Source: JACQFK01 sp041482015 (GTDB lineage: Bacteria; Planctomycetota; MHYJ01; JACPRB01). Taken from it: 63,435 nt of DNA. The position numbers and the translations under genes are program-made. Below the pieces are notes generated by a model. That model was given only the letters and a program-made list of their open reading frames with translations. It made no database searches and was not told the DNA's origin. This document shows, in pieces, positions 50,619 through 58,508 of this stretch. Where the stretch lies: the NCBI GenBank assembly GCA_041482015.1, contig JBGPCZ010000009.1, forward strand, positions 1 through 63,435, given 5' to 3'. The stretch's first letter is position 1, and each line of letters starts with the position of its first letter.

Positions 50619-51383
50619 ATGACCTACGCGGACAAGGTCGCGATCGTCACCGGGGGATCCAAGGGGATCGGCGAGGGATGCGTCCGCGTCTTCGCCGCGG
50701 CCGGCGCGAAGGTCGTCTTCTGCGCGCGCGGGGAGAAGGAAGGCAAGGCGCTTGCGGCCGAGGTCGGCGCGACGTTCCTCCCGTGCGACGTCTCGAAGGT
50801 CGACCAGGTCAGGCGCGTGATCGACGAGACGGTTAAGAAGCACGGCCGGCTCGACTGTCTCATCAACAACGCCGGCTGGCATCCGCCGCACAAGCCGATC
50901 GACGACTTCACCGAGCAGGAGTTCCGCGACCTCCTCGAGCTGAACGTCGTCTCGATCTTCGCCGCGTGCCGCCACGCGTTGCCGCACCTGCGGAAGACCA
51001 AGGGCAACATCATCAACCTCTCCAGCCTCGTTGGCCAAATGGGGCAGCACCACGCGACGACGTACGTGGCGACGAAGGGGGCGATCACCGCGTTCACGAA
51101 GGCGCTCGCGGTGGACGAGGCGAGGCACGACGTGCGCGTCAACTCGGTCTCGCCCGGCAACGTCTGGACCCCCTTGTGGGAACAGGCGGTGAACGGTTCG
51201 CCCGACCCCAAGAAGTGCAAGGCGGACGGCGACGCGGCGCAGCTCCTGGGCCGGATGGGGACGATCGAGGAGGCGGGGAAGCTTTGCCTGTTCATTGCCT
51301 CCGAGGCCACGTTCACGACCGGCGTCGATCACATCCTCAGCGGAGGCGCCGAGCTCGCGTATGGGCGAAAGACACAGAAGTAG
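50619..51383 (+). CDS. SDR-family dehydrogenase resembling HSD17B14 (L-fucose dehydrogenase-like)
   Basis: A 254-residue classical short-chain dehydrogenase: TGGSKGIG at 11-18 for NAD(P) binding, NNAG at 83-86, Ser135/136, and YVATK with Tyr149 and Lys153. Beyond the family motifs, the phrases INNAGWHPP, LPHLRKTKGNIINLSSLVG, YVATKGAITAFTKALAVDE, SVSPGNVWTPLWEQ and the ending GGAELAYG match human HSD17B14, as I remember that sequence, much better than typical bacterial SDRs. HSD17B14 oxidises L-fucose and, in vitro, steroids. The start is one base after the GTPase stop, so the two are co-transcribed. A deoxy-sugar dehydrogenase role is inferred. Confidence 0.88.
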   Translation: MTYADKVAIVTGGSKGIGEGCVRVFAAAGAKVVFCARGEKEGKALAAEVGATFLPCDVSKVDQVRRVIDETVKKHGRLDCLINNAGWHPPHKPIDDFTEQEFRDLLELNVVSIFAACRHALPHLRKTKGNIINLSSLVGQMGQHHATTYVATKGAITAFTKALAVDEARHDVRVNSVSPGNVWTPLWEQAVNGSPDPKKCKADGDAAQLLGRMGTIEEAGKLCLFIASEATFTTGVDHILSGGAELAYGRKTQK

Positions 51384-51423
51384 GCGTACAAAACAGACCG
51401 TCTGATTTGTACGCTTCCTACTT
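51378..51423. terminator. Long bidirectional terminator hairpin between convergent dehydrogenase genes
   Basis: GCGTACAAA (51384-51392) pairs with TTTGTACGC (51406-51414). After an A-A mismatch, CAGA and TCTG extend it to the loop CCG. Outside, AAGTAG (51378-51383) and CTACTT (51418-51423) pair across a three-base bulge; these are the Lys-stop codons of the two genes. The bases after the right arm (TTTT) suit termination of the plus-strand transcript. Confidence 0.8.
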
Positions 51424-52305
51424 TTTGCCGCCCAAGGACTTCCGCTCCAGCGCCTTGTACATCACCTGCGTCCCCAGCTTGCCTTCACCCTTTGACTGGT
51501 TGTCGCCAAAGAGATTTTGCGCGAGCGCGCTCCCCTCGAGCGGCAGGCCCACGCGCTTCGCCGCGTCCTGAACGATCCGCAGGTCCTTCAGGATCAAGTC
51601 GACCATGAAGCCCGGGTTGAAGTCGCCCTTCGCGATCCGCGAGCCGAGCTTCTCGAGCGCCCAGGAGCCGCCGGCGCCCGCGGAGAGCGCCTCGACGACG
51701 AGCGACTGATCGATCCCGTTCAGCCGCGCGAGATGGAGCGCTTCGCAGATCCCGATCATGTTCAGCGCGCAGAGGATCTGGTTGCACGCCTTCACCGTCT
51801 GGCCCGCGCCCGACGGGCCGCAATGGGTGATTCGCTTGCCCATCACCGCGAAGACCTCGCGCGCCCGCTCGAGGTCGGACTTCTCGCCGCCGACCAGGAT
51901 CGAGAGCGTCCCCTCGCGCGCGCCGACGTCGCCGCCCGTCACCGGCGCGTCGAGGAACGCGATCCCCTTTGACTTCAACGCCTGCCCGACCTTCCGCGCC
52001 GTCTCGGGCGCGATCGTCGACATGTCGATGAAGAGCGCGCTCTTCTCCGCGGAGTGGACCGCGCCGTCGGGGCCGAGCATCACCGCCTCGACGTCAGGCG
52101 AGTCGGTCACGATCGAGATCACGATCTCGTTCCCTTTCGCGGCCTCCCTCGGGGTCGCCGCCTTCTTCGCGCCGAGCGCGACGAGCGGATCGCCCTTGGA
52201 CGCCGTGCGGTTGTAGACGGTCACCGTGTGGCCGGCCTCGATGAGCCGCTTGGCCATCGAGAAGCCCATGATGCCGAGTCCGATGAATCCGACGGTGCGG
52301 GGCAT
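51418..52305 (-). CDS. Beta-hydroxyacid dehydrogenase, GarR/tartronate semialdehyde reductase-like
   Basis: A 295-residue member of the 3-hydroxyisobutyrate/2-hydroxy-3-oxopropionate reductase family: FIGLGIMGFSMA for NAD(P) binding, DAPVTGGDVGAREGTLSIL as substrate motif, GPSGAGQTVKACNQ with the catalytic Lys, and KDLRIVQDAA in the C-terminal domain. It reduces tartronate semialdehyde or a related beta-hydroxyacid; the exact substrate cannot be read from the sequence. The start at 52305 has AAGGAG upstream. It lies downstream of the lactate permease on the same strand, a context of C3 hydroxyacid metabolism. Confidence 0.9.
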   Translation of the reverse strand: MPRTVGFIGLGIMGFSMAKRLIEAGHTVTVYNRTASKGDPLVALGAKKAATPREAAKGNEIVISIVTDSPDVEAVMLGPDGAVHSAEKSALFIDMSTIAPETARKVGQALKSKGIAFLDAPVTGGDVGAREGTLSILVGGEKSDLERAREVFAVMGKRITHCGPSGAGQTVKACNQILCALNMIGICEALHLARLNGIDQSLVVEALSAGAGGSWALEKLGSRIAKGDFNPGFMVDLILKDLRIVQDAAKRVGLPLEGSALAQNLFGDNQSKGEGKLGTQVMYKALERKSLGGKK

Positions 52306-52339
52306 GGCAGGTCTCCTTAGAACAGCGAAGAGAATACGG

Positions 52340-52363
52340 CCGCAGAGGCACAGAGTCGCAGAG
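52340..52363. repeat. Three tandem CAGAG octamers in intergenic DNA
   Basis: CCGCAGAG, GCACAGAG and TCGCAGAG follow one another without gaps in the 116-base region between the permease and the GarR-like gene. The pattern resembles CAGAG-rich intergenic repeats seen in several environmental phyla. Downstream, CATCACCGGATCTCC (15 bases) recurs in the intergenic region at 40406-40420. Confidence 0.5.
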
Positions 52364-52421
52364 AAGAATTGTTTCTTGTGCGGTTCCGATCACTTGATCC
52401 CCTCGCATCACCGGATCTCCC

Positions 52422-54077
52422 TCAGAACTTGAGGACGACGTCGTGGGCGATCAACCGCGGGAAGACGTACGCGTAGACGAGGACGATTACGCCGACGATC
52501 GCGGTGAGCCCGATCGAGTGCCAGAGCACCTTGAGGAGGATCTTTCCCTCCTGGCCCGTGAGGTTCGCGGCCGTCGCGGCGACGACGATCGACTGCGCGT
52601 CGATCATCTTGCCCATGACGCCGCCCGCCGAGTTGGCGGCGCACATGAGGACGGGGGAGATGTCGAGCTGCCGGGCCGTGATCTTCTGGAGACTCCCAAA
52701 GAGCGCGTTCGACGCCGTGTCGCTCCCCGTGAGCGCGACGCCGAGCCAGCCTAGGAACGTCCCGAAGAACGGGTAGAGGACGCCCGTTCGCGTGAATGCC
52801 AGTCCGAGGATCGCGTCGGCCCCGCTGTAGCGCGTGATGAACGCGAGGCCGAGCATCGGCACGATGGCCATGAGCGGTACGATCATCCGGCGGGACGTGG
52901 AGCGAAAGCTGGCCGCGAACGCGCGCGGCGACTGACGGAGCAGGAATGCCGTCACGATGCAGGCGATCAGGACACCCGTGCCGGTGGACGAGAGCCACTT
53001 GGTCTCGTAGACCGCCGCCTCCGCCTTCACCTTCTCCTCGACGGGGGGGACCCGGAGGACCTGCTTGTCGAGACCCGCGACGGCCACTTTCGGATTGGCC
53101 CAGGGTTTCGTGTCGATCTTGAGCTGGACTTTCATGAGCCCCCAGCCGACGACGAAGACAAAGAGGACGAGGAAGGGGAGCCATGCCCCGAAGACCTGTC
53201 CCTTCGTGTACGTCTTCTTCTCCCCGGACTCCTTCTGTTCCTCCTCGGGGTACCGCCAGATCTTCCGGGGCTTCCAGATCTTGAGGAAGACCACCATGGT
53301 GACGAGTGACACGGCGCCCGCGATGATGTCGACGAGGCCGACGTTCAGGTAGTTCCCCCATACGAACTGCGTCGCCGCGAACGAGAAGCCGCAGACGAGG
53401 ATCGCCGGCAGCACCTCGAGCGTCTCCTTCCACGGGACCATCGTGCGGACGAGCCAGAGGGGGACGATGAGCGACGTGATCGGCAGGATGCGCGCGTTCA
53501 TCGCGCTCAGGTCCTCGATGCGGAGGTCGGTGACCTTCTGGAGCATGACGAGCGGTGTGCCGATCGAGCCCCACGCGACGGGGGCGGTGTTGGCGATCAG
53601 GCAGAGCACGGCGGCGGGGAAGGCGCGGAAGCCGAGCCCGACGAGGAGCGCGGCCGAGATCGCGACGGGCGTGCCGAACCCGGCGGCGCCTTCCATGATC
53701 GCGCCGAACGAGAAGGCGATCATGATGGCCTGGAGGCGCCGGTCGGCCGTGAGCCCGGCGATCGACGCCTTCATGATCTCGAACTTTCCGGTGTCGACGG
53801 CGATCTGGTAGAGGAGCATCGCCGCGAAGACGATCCAGCCGATCGGGAGCAGGCCGTTCGCGGCGCCGAGGAGGAACGCCTTGATCGCCATCCCCCAGGG
53901 CATCCCGATGAAGAGGGTCGCGACGAGGATCGCGGAGACGGCGCCGATCGCGGCGGCGCGGGGCGCGGACTGCCGGAACGCGGTGAGCGAGAGGAGGAGG
54001 AGGACGACCGGCACCGCGGCGACGAGCGCCGAGGCGAGCCAGTGCCAGCCGTGCGGCGCGTAAACCTGGGTCCACAT
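52422..54077 (-). CDS. lctP: L-lactate permease
   Basis: A 551-residue polytopic transporter of the LctP/LldP family, with about 13-14 membrane helices. Family phrases include SFGAIMEGAAGFGTPVAISA, NTAPVAWGSIGTPL, LGWLGVALTGSDTASNALFG and ANSAGGVMGKMIDAQSIVVA. The length matches the usual 540-560 residues. It imports, or in this context could export, L-lactate or glycolate with protons. It lies upstream of the GarR-like reductase and downstream of the DUF2157-DUF4401-GDYXXLXY operon. Its SD, AAGGGAGG, sits inside a perfect 8-bp hairpin, which implies control of translation. Confidence 0.95.
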   Translation of the reverse strand: MWTQVYAPHGWHWLASALVAAVPVVLLLLSLTAFRQSAPRAAAIGAVSAILVATLFIGMPWGMAIKAFLLGAANGLLPIGWIVFAAMLLYQIAVDTGKFEIMKASIAGLTADRRLQAIMIAFSFGAIMEGAAGFGTPVAISAALLVGLGFRAFPAAVLCLIANTAPVAWGSIGTPLVMLQKVTDLRIEDLSAMNARILPITSLIVPLWLVRTMVPWKETLEVLPAILVCGFSFAATQFVWGNYLNVGLVDIIAGAVSLVTMVVFLKIWKPRKIWRYPEEEQKESGEKKTYTKGQVFGAWLPFLVLFVFVVGWGLMKVQLKIDTKPWANPKVAVAGLDKQVLRVPPVEEKVKAEAAVYETKWLSSTGTGVLIACIVTAFLLRQSPRAFAASFRSTSRRMIVPLMAIVPMLGLAFITRYSGADAILGLAFTRTGVLYPFFGTFLGWLGVALTGSDTASNALFGSLQKITARQLDISPVLMCAANSAGGVMGKMIDAQSIVVAATAANLTGQEGKILLKVLWHSIGLTAIVGVIVLVYAYVFPRLIAHDVVLKF

Positions 54078-54082
54078 GAGAA

Positions 54083-54105
54083 CCTCCCTTATAGAACAAG
54101 GGAGG
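54083..54105 (-). promoter_or_regulatory. Hairpin sequestering the lctP Shine-Dalgarno sequence
   Basis: On the minus strand CCTCCCTT, a seven-base loop (GTTCTAT) and AAGGGAGG form a perfect 8-bp stem. The 3' arm is the SD itself, five bases before the ATG at 54077. There is no T-run after it, so it is more likely a translational switch than a terminator for the upstream operon. Confidence 0.65.
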
Positions 54106-54137
54106 CTCCCCGATAAGAAAAACGCGCGGCGATTCCC

Positions 54138-54614
54138 TTACCGCGAGCCGAGGCGCTTGAGCTTCTCGTCCGCGAGGCCGACGAGGACGCTGTCGCCGGA
54201 GGGCGCCACGCGCAGTTCGCCGTAACGGGCGTTCGCGTACAGGTCGGCGTGGCCCTCCTGGAAGAAGAAGGATTCGGCGCCGAGCCGGACCTGGCCGCGG
54301 GAGCGGTACCGGAGGAGTCGCTCGCCCGCCGCGAACGGCGTCCGGTCATGGAACCGGACGAAGGTCGCGACACCGTTCGGGTCGAGCGTTACCACGAGGT
54401 GGCCGTCCGACCGGGGCGGGTCGCGCCGGAACGCGTTGGTCATCTCGTAGTTGAGGGCCATGTAGTCCCCCTGCATCAGCGAGCGCGGGTCGCGCGGCGC
54501 GAGGCGGAGGTACATCCGGGTGCCCGACCGGAGGACCCCCTCCTTCTGGAGGATCATGAAGTTCATCGCGACGAGGACCGCGACCGTCGCCAGCCCGAAG
54601 ATCCAGCGCCTCAT
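54138..54614 (-). CDS. GDYXXLXY-domain membrane-anchored protein
   Basis: A 158-residue protein with one N-terminal helix (IFGLATVAVLVAMNFMIL) and the family signature LMQGDYMALNYEM. The rest is a small beta domain with YRSRGQVRLGAESFFFQEGH. It completes a three-gene set with DUF4401 and DUF2157 proteins, a combination conserved across distant bacteria but without a known function. The start at 54614 overlaps the end of the DUF4401 gene by four bases, so the three are coupled. Confidence 0.9.
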   Translation of the reverse strand: MRRWIFGLATVAVLVAMNFMILQKEGVLRSGTRMYLRLAPRDPRSLMQGDYMALNYEMTNAFRRDPPRSDGHLVVTLDPNGVATFVRFHDRTPFAAGERLLRYRSRGQVRLGAESFFFQEGHADLYANARYGELRVAPSGDSVLVGLADEKLKRLGSR

Positions 54615-55648
54615 GCCGATTCCCTCCGCGCCCAGGGGCGCCGCGACAGGATCCATCGCGCGGCGAGGAGCAGCGCCCCGCTCGCCATCAGCAGCGCCGA
54701 CTTCGTCCCGAGGTCCATCTGGAGCGAGTAGTAGAAGTCCCACAGGAAGCCCGCGAACGCGGCCACGCCCAGGCCGACGAGGAGCCGCTCGCGGCGGTGG
54801 TAGCCCAGGACGAGGATCCCGATCGCGGCCAGCAGGCCCGGCGCGGTGAACGTCCCGAGGAGCAGCGTCGCGCCGAGGGCCACGACGACCGGTTCGCGCC
54901 GCAGGTTCGACCGGCCCGCCACGGCGGCGATCAGGGTGAGCAGCCCGGCCGCGAGGATGGCCTTCGACGGCCCGCCGCCGGATTCCATCCCGAACTTCTG
55001 GAGACCCATGGCCGCGATCAACAGCGGGAGCGACGCGGCGAACGCGAACGCCATTGGCCGGATCGCGGGGCGCAGGCCGGGGCGGAGGAAAAGGAGGCCG
55101 GTCGCCAGCACCTCGAAGGCGAGGAGGACGTAAAGCCCGTTGGGGAAACCGTCCCCGCGAAGCCAGCACATCGCGGTCGACAGCGCCGTCATGCACGAGA
55201 GGAAGCGATGGACGGGGTCGCGGTAGAGCGGATAGAGCGCGGCGCAGAGGACCGCCGCCGTCGCGGCGACGGGGAAAATGCTGGACGCGTGCTCGCTGAC
55301 GCCGTACAGCGCGAAGGCGTGACCCGCCATGCTCAGCGCGAGCGCGAACTGGACGGGGAAGACGTGGTTCGAAACCCGCCGGAGCCCTGTCGCCACCCCG
55401 ATCATCACGAGACCTTCGACGAGGAACGCGTGGTGCCGCCATCCGCCGGCGACGAGGAGGAAGCCGATGAAGCAGAGGGCGGCGATCCACGCCCCGAATC
55501 CCGCAAGGCCTTGGACGTAGAGAGGCATGATGCGCGCGTCGTCGGGCTTCTTGAGGAGGCTCGAGACGGCCGGGGCCTTCGCCGCGTCGAAGTGCCCGCG
55601 GGTCGACAGGCTGCGGATCACGTCCCGCACCGTGGGCGTTCTAAGCAT
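54611..55648 (-). CDS. DUF4401 polytopic membrane protein
   Basis: A 345-residue membrane protein with about ten helices, matching DUF4401 in size, position and phrases such as MPLYVQGLAGFGAWIAALCF near the N-terminus and FLWDFYYSLQMDLGTKSALL near the C-terminus. The family usually sits between DUF2157 and GDYXXLXY genes, as here, with an 8-base overlap upstream and a 4-base overlap downstream. The function is unknown; the three proteins probably form one membrane complex. Confidence 0.9.
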   Translation of the reverse strand: MLRTPTVRDVIRSLSTRGHFDAAKAPAVSSLLKKPDDARIMPLYVQGLAGFGAWIAALCFIGFLLVAGGWRHHAFLVEGLVMIGVATGLRRVSNHVFPVQFALALSMAGHAFALYGVSEHASSIFPVAATAAVLCAALYPLYRDPVHRFLSCMTALSTAMCWLRGDGFPNGLYVLLAFEVLATGLLFLRPGLRPAIRPMAFAFAASLPLLIAAMGLQKFGMESGGGPSKAILAAGLLTLIAAVAGRSNLRREPVVVALGATLLLGTFTAPGLLAAIGILVLGYHRRERLLVGLGVAAFAGFLWDFYYSLQMDLGTKSALLMASGALLLAARWILSRRPWARRESA

Positions 55649-56633
55649 GGGCTTCCCCTTTCATCCGCCGGGCGAGGGCGCGGAGGCCCATGACCGCGCC
55701 GCTGAAGACGCTGAGCGCCGCGAGACCCACGATGAGGAACGCGACCGACTCGTGCGTCGCCTCGAAAACCAGCCTGCCGATCCCGGTGACGATCACGGTG
55801 CAGAGGCTGAGGGCCGCGAGCGTGAGGGCCCGGAGATCGGGGGCGCGGCGGAAATAGTAGATGGCCGCCCCGTAGCTGGCGAGCAGCGCGGGGACCGCGA
55901 TGATCGACGCGGGGGTGTGCGAGTAGCGGTCGCAGATCAGGGTCAGGACGGGGATCGTGAGATAGAAGAGCGCGGCGCCCCAGAGGAGCGGCCTCGTCCA
56001 CGCCTTCTGGATCCAATCGATTCCGCGCGCCGAGCCGATCTCCAGCGCGAAGAGCGCCACGAGGTCTACTGCGGCGAGCGTGAGGAACATCGTCGAAGGG
56101 ACGTCCCCGGGGGACATCTGCTCGTGGTGGAGGATGACCGCGACGTTCACGACGGTCAGCCACAGGATCCAGAGGGCGGCGAAGCGCGAGACGACGACCC
56201 ATGCGAGGATGAGCGCAGCCCAGCCCGCGAAGAGCTCCCAGTTGTCGGCCCCGGTCTGGTAGACCTGGCCGAAGACGGCGAGGAAGACGCCGGCGAGGAA
56301 TGAAGTTGCGAAGAGAAAGACCTTGCCGCCCAGCCGGTCGAGACCCATCCGGAGGACTCCGACGAGGCAGGCGATGACCGCGCCCTCCGCCAGGCCGAGC
56401 TTGAGGAACGGGCCCATCTTCGCCCAATTGTAGGCGAAGAAAAAAACGATTCCGGCCAGCACGAGGGTTGAGCCGGTGAAGAGGAGCGACCGGCCCGACC
56501 AGGTCCACCAATCCTGGCGGGGCTCGACCCAGCGGACCGCCTCCTCGCGGGCCTCGGGGGTGAGGAGGCCGGCGTCGAGGAGGCGGTCGAGGGTCGCGCG
56601 GTCGGCGGGCCGGTCGAGGGGTTCCGAGTTCAT
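55641..56633 (-). CDS. DUF2157 membrane protein
   Basis: A 330-residue protein. A cytoplasmic N-terminal segment (RLLDAGLLTPEAREEAVRWV) followed by about nine helices matches DUF2157, including the LVLAGIVFFFAYNWAKMGPF and FGQVYQTGADNWELFAGWAA phrases typical of the family. ATG 56633 has GAGGGC just upstream and gives the usual length; longer starts are antisense to the divergent DUF1080 gene. It is the first gene of the DUF2157-DUF4401-GDYXXLXY operon. Confidence 0.9.
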   Translation of the reverse strand: MNSEPLDRPADRATLDRLLDAGLLTPEAREEAVRWVEPRQDWWTWSGRSLLFTGSTLVLAGIVFFFAYNWAKMGPFLKLGLAEGAVIACLVGVLRMGLDRLGGKVFLFATSFLAGVFLAVFGQVYQTGADNWELFAGWAALILAWVVVSRFAALWILWLTVVNVAVILHHEQMSPGDVPSTMFLTLAAVDLVALFALEIGSARGIDWIQKAWTRPLLWGAALFYLTIPVLTLICDRYSHTPASIIAVPALLASYGAAIYYFRRAPDLRALTLAALSLCTVIVTGIGRLVFEATHESVAFLIVGLAALSVFSGAVMGLRALARRMKGEAHA

Positions 56634-56756
56634 GCCCTCGATGCAATGCAAGGGGCGTGCCACGCGGCCGCGATGGGGAATCGCGGTGGGGTGTGCAGTC
56701 CGTTTCTCAAGAAAAGCGTTGCCCGCCCTCGACGTTTCCCGGATAGTGAGAGCCCT

Positions 56757-57647
56757 ATGACGAGGACCCTGCTCGGCATCGTCGCGGCGGCGTTCGTGTT
56801 CCCCCAGTTCTTCGACCCGCAGCTGGCGCTGCTCGCTCAGGACGAGGAGCCCGAGTGGAGGTCGCTTTTCAACGGAAAGGACCTGGCCGGGTGGGAGACG
56901 TGGCTGGGCAAGCCGAACCGGGCGATCGACGTGCCGGGCCTCGAGAAGAACGCCGAGGGTGAGTACGCGGGGCCGGTCGGGCTCGACAAGGACCCGAAGG
57001 GCGTGTACAGCGTGGTCGAGGTCGACGGCAAGCCCGCCGTGCGCGTCTCGGGCGAGGTGTGGGGCGCGATCACCTCCAAGGAGGAATTCGGGAACTACCA
57101 CTTCAGGGTCGAGCACAAGTGGGGCACGAAGAAGTGGCCGCCCCGCGACGCTGAGAAGACGCCGCGTCACACCGGCCTCCTCTACCACGCGGTCGGCCGG
57201 CACGGCGCGGGCGGGACCTACTGGATGAGGTCGTTCGAGTGCCAGATCCAGGAGCACGACTGCGGCGACTTCTGGAGCGTGGACGGCGTGCTGGTGGACG
57301 TCGAAGCCGTGAACCAGGACCCGGCCAACCCGAAGAGCGGCCTCGTCTACAAGAAGGGCGCGCCCCGGATCGCGGGAACGACGCGCCGGATCCTCAAGGA
57401 GTCGGACCACGAGCGGCCCGCCGGCGAGTGGAACACGATCGAGATCTACTGCGTGGGGCAGACGAGCGTCCACGTGATCAACGGCAAGGTCGTCATGGTC
57501 CTGCAGGGCCTGCGCCAGCGGGTCGACGGCCGGGAAGTCGCGCTGACGAAGGGCCGGCTGCAGCTCCAGTCCGAGGGCGCGGAGGTCTTCTTCCGGAACC
57601 CGTCGATCCGGACGATCGCGGAGATCCCGAAGGAACTGCTCCAATGA
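56757..57647 (+). CDS. Secreted DUF1080/3-keto-disaccharide hydrolase-like protein
   Basis: A 296-residue exported protein (signal MTRTLLGIVAAAFVFPQF). The domain opens EWRSLFNGKDLAGWETWLG, continues EFGNYHFRVEHKWG and GLLYHAVGRHG, and ends TKGRLQLQSEGAEVFFRNPS, all signature elements of DUF1080 (3-keto-disaccharide hydrolase, a concanavalin-like jelly roll). Such proteins act on oligosaccharides or bind them; some cleave 3-keto-glucosides. It is followed, with an ATGA overlap, by a paralogue, so the pair arose by tandem duplication. Confidence 0.92.
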   Translation: MTRTLLGIVAAAFVFPQFFDPQLALLAQDEEPEWRSLFNGKDLAGWETWLGKPNRAIDVPGLEKNAEGEYAGPVGLDKDPKGVYSVVEVDGKPAVRVSGEVWGAITSKEEFGNYHFRVEHKWGTKKWPPRDAEKTPRHTGLLYHAVGRHGAGGTYWMRSFECQIQEHDCGDFWSVDGVLVDVEAVNQDPANPKSGLVYKKGAPRIAGTTRRILKESDHERPAGEWNTIEIYCVGQTSVHVINGKVVMVLQGLRQRVDGREVALTKGRLQLQSEGAEVFFRNPSIRTIAEIPKELLQ

Positions 57648-58504
57648 AGCGAGCCGCCGCGCTCCTCCTGCTTCTCGCCGGTTGCGCGACGGCCGACGGC
57701 GGGGGCGCCTCGTGGAGGCCGCTCTTCAACGGGAAGGATCTCTCGGGCTGGGAGACGTACCTCGGAAGCCCGAAGAAAGGTGAGCCCGCACTCGGCCTGG
57801 ACCACGATCCGACGAAGGTCTTCTCCGCGGTCGAGGTCGACGGCGCCCCGGCGATCCGCATCTCGGGCGAGTTCCTGGGCGCCGTCACGACGAAGGACGA
57901 ATTCGAGAACTACCACTTCCGGGTCGAGTTCAAATGGGGCGTCAAGCGGTGGCCGCCCCGCGAGAACGACGTCCGCGACAGCGGTATTCTCTACCACTGC
58001 GTCGGCCCGCACGGCGCGGGCTCCGGCGCGTGGATGAAATCCCTCGAGCTCAATATCGAGGAGAAGGACTGCGGCGACTACTGGGCCGTGGCCGGCGCGA
58101 TCGCCGACATGGAGGGCGACCGGGTCGACCTCGAGAAGGACGGCGGCGACGGGCTCGCGGCCTGGAAGAAGCGGAACGGGATGACGAAGGGGAAGGGCGC
58201 GCGCTACCGGAAGGGCGCGGAGAAGATGACGCTCTCGGGCGGCTGGGCGATCAAGGATCCCGATGCCGAGAAACCCACGGGTGACTGGAACGTGATCGAG
58301 CTTTTCGCGGTCGGCCAGACCTGCGTTCACGTCGTAAACGGGAAGGTCGTGATGATCCTGACCGGCTCGCGCCACAAGGTCGACGGGAAGGAAGTCCCGC
58401 TCACCCGAGGGAGGATCCAGCTCCAGTCCGAGTGGGCGGAGGTGTTCTACCGGAAGCCCGAGGTCCGCCCGATCGCGGAGATCCCGAAGCGGTACCTGGA
58501 GTAG
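57644..58504 (+). CDS. DUF1080 lipoprotein, paralogue of the preceding gene
   Basis: A 286-residue lipoprotein (MKRAAALLLLLAGCATA; lipobox LAGC). The DUF1080 phrases recur almost word for word: WRPLFNGKDLSGWETYLGSP, EFENYHFRVEFKWGVKRWPP, GILYHCVGPHGAG, TRGRIQLQSEWAEVFYRKPE. It differs by membrane anchoring and by an insert near 165-200 (KRNGMTKGKGARYRKGAE). The start overlaps the stop of the first copy by four bases. The two probably act on related sugars, one free and one attached to the membrane. Confidence 0.92.
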   Translation: MKRAAALLLLLAGCATADGGGASWRPLFNGKDLSGWETYLGSPKKGEPALGLDHDPTKVFSAVEVDGAPAIRISGEFLGAVTTKDEFENYHFRVEFKWGVKRWPPRENDVRDSGILYHCVGPHGAGSGAWMKSLELNIEEKDCGDYWAVAGAIADMEGDRVDLEKDGGDGLAAWKKRNGMTKGKGARYRKGAEKMTLSGGWAIKDPDAEKPTGDWNVIELFAVGQTCVHVVNGKVVMILTGSRHKVDGKEVPLTRGRIQLQSEWAEVFYRKPEVRPIAEIPKRYLE

Positions 58505-58508
58505 ATCG

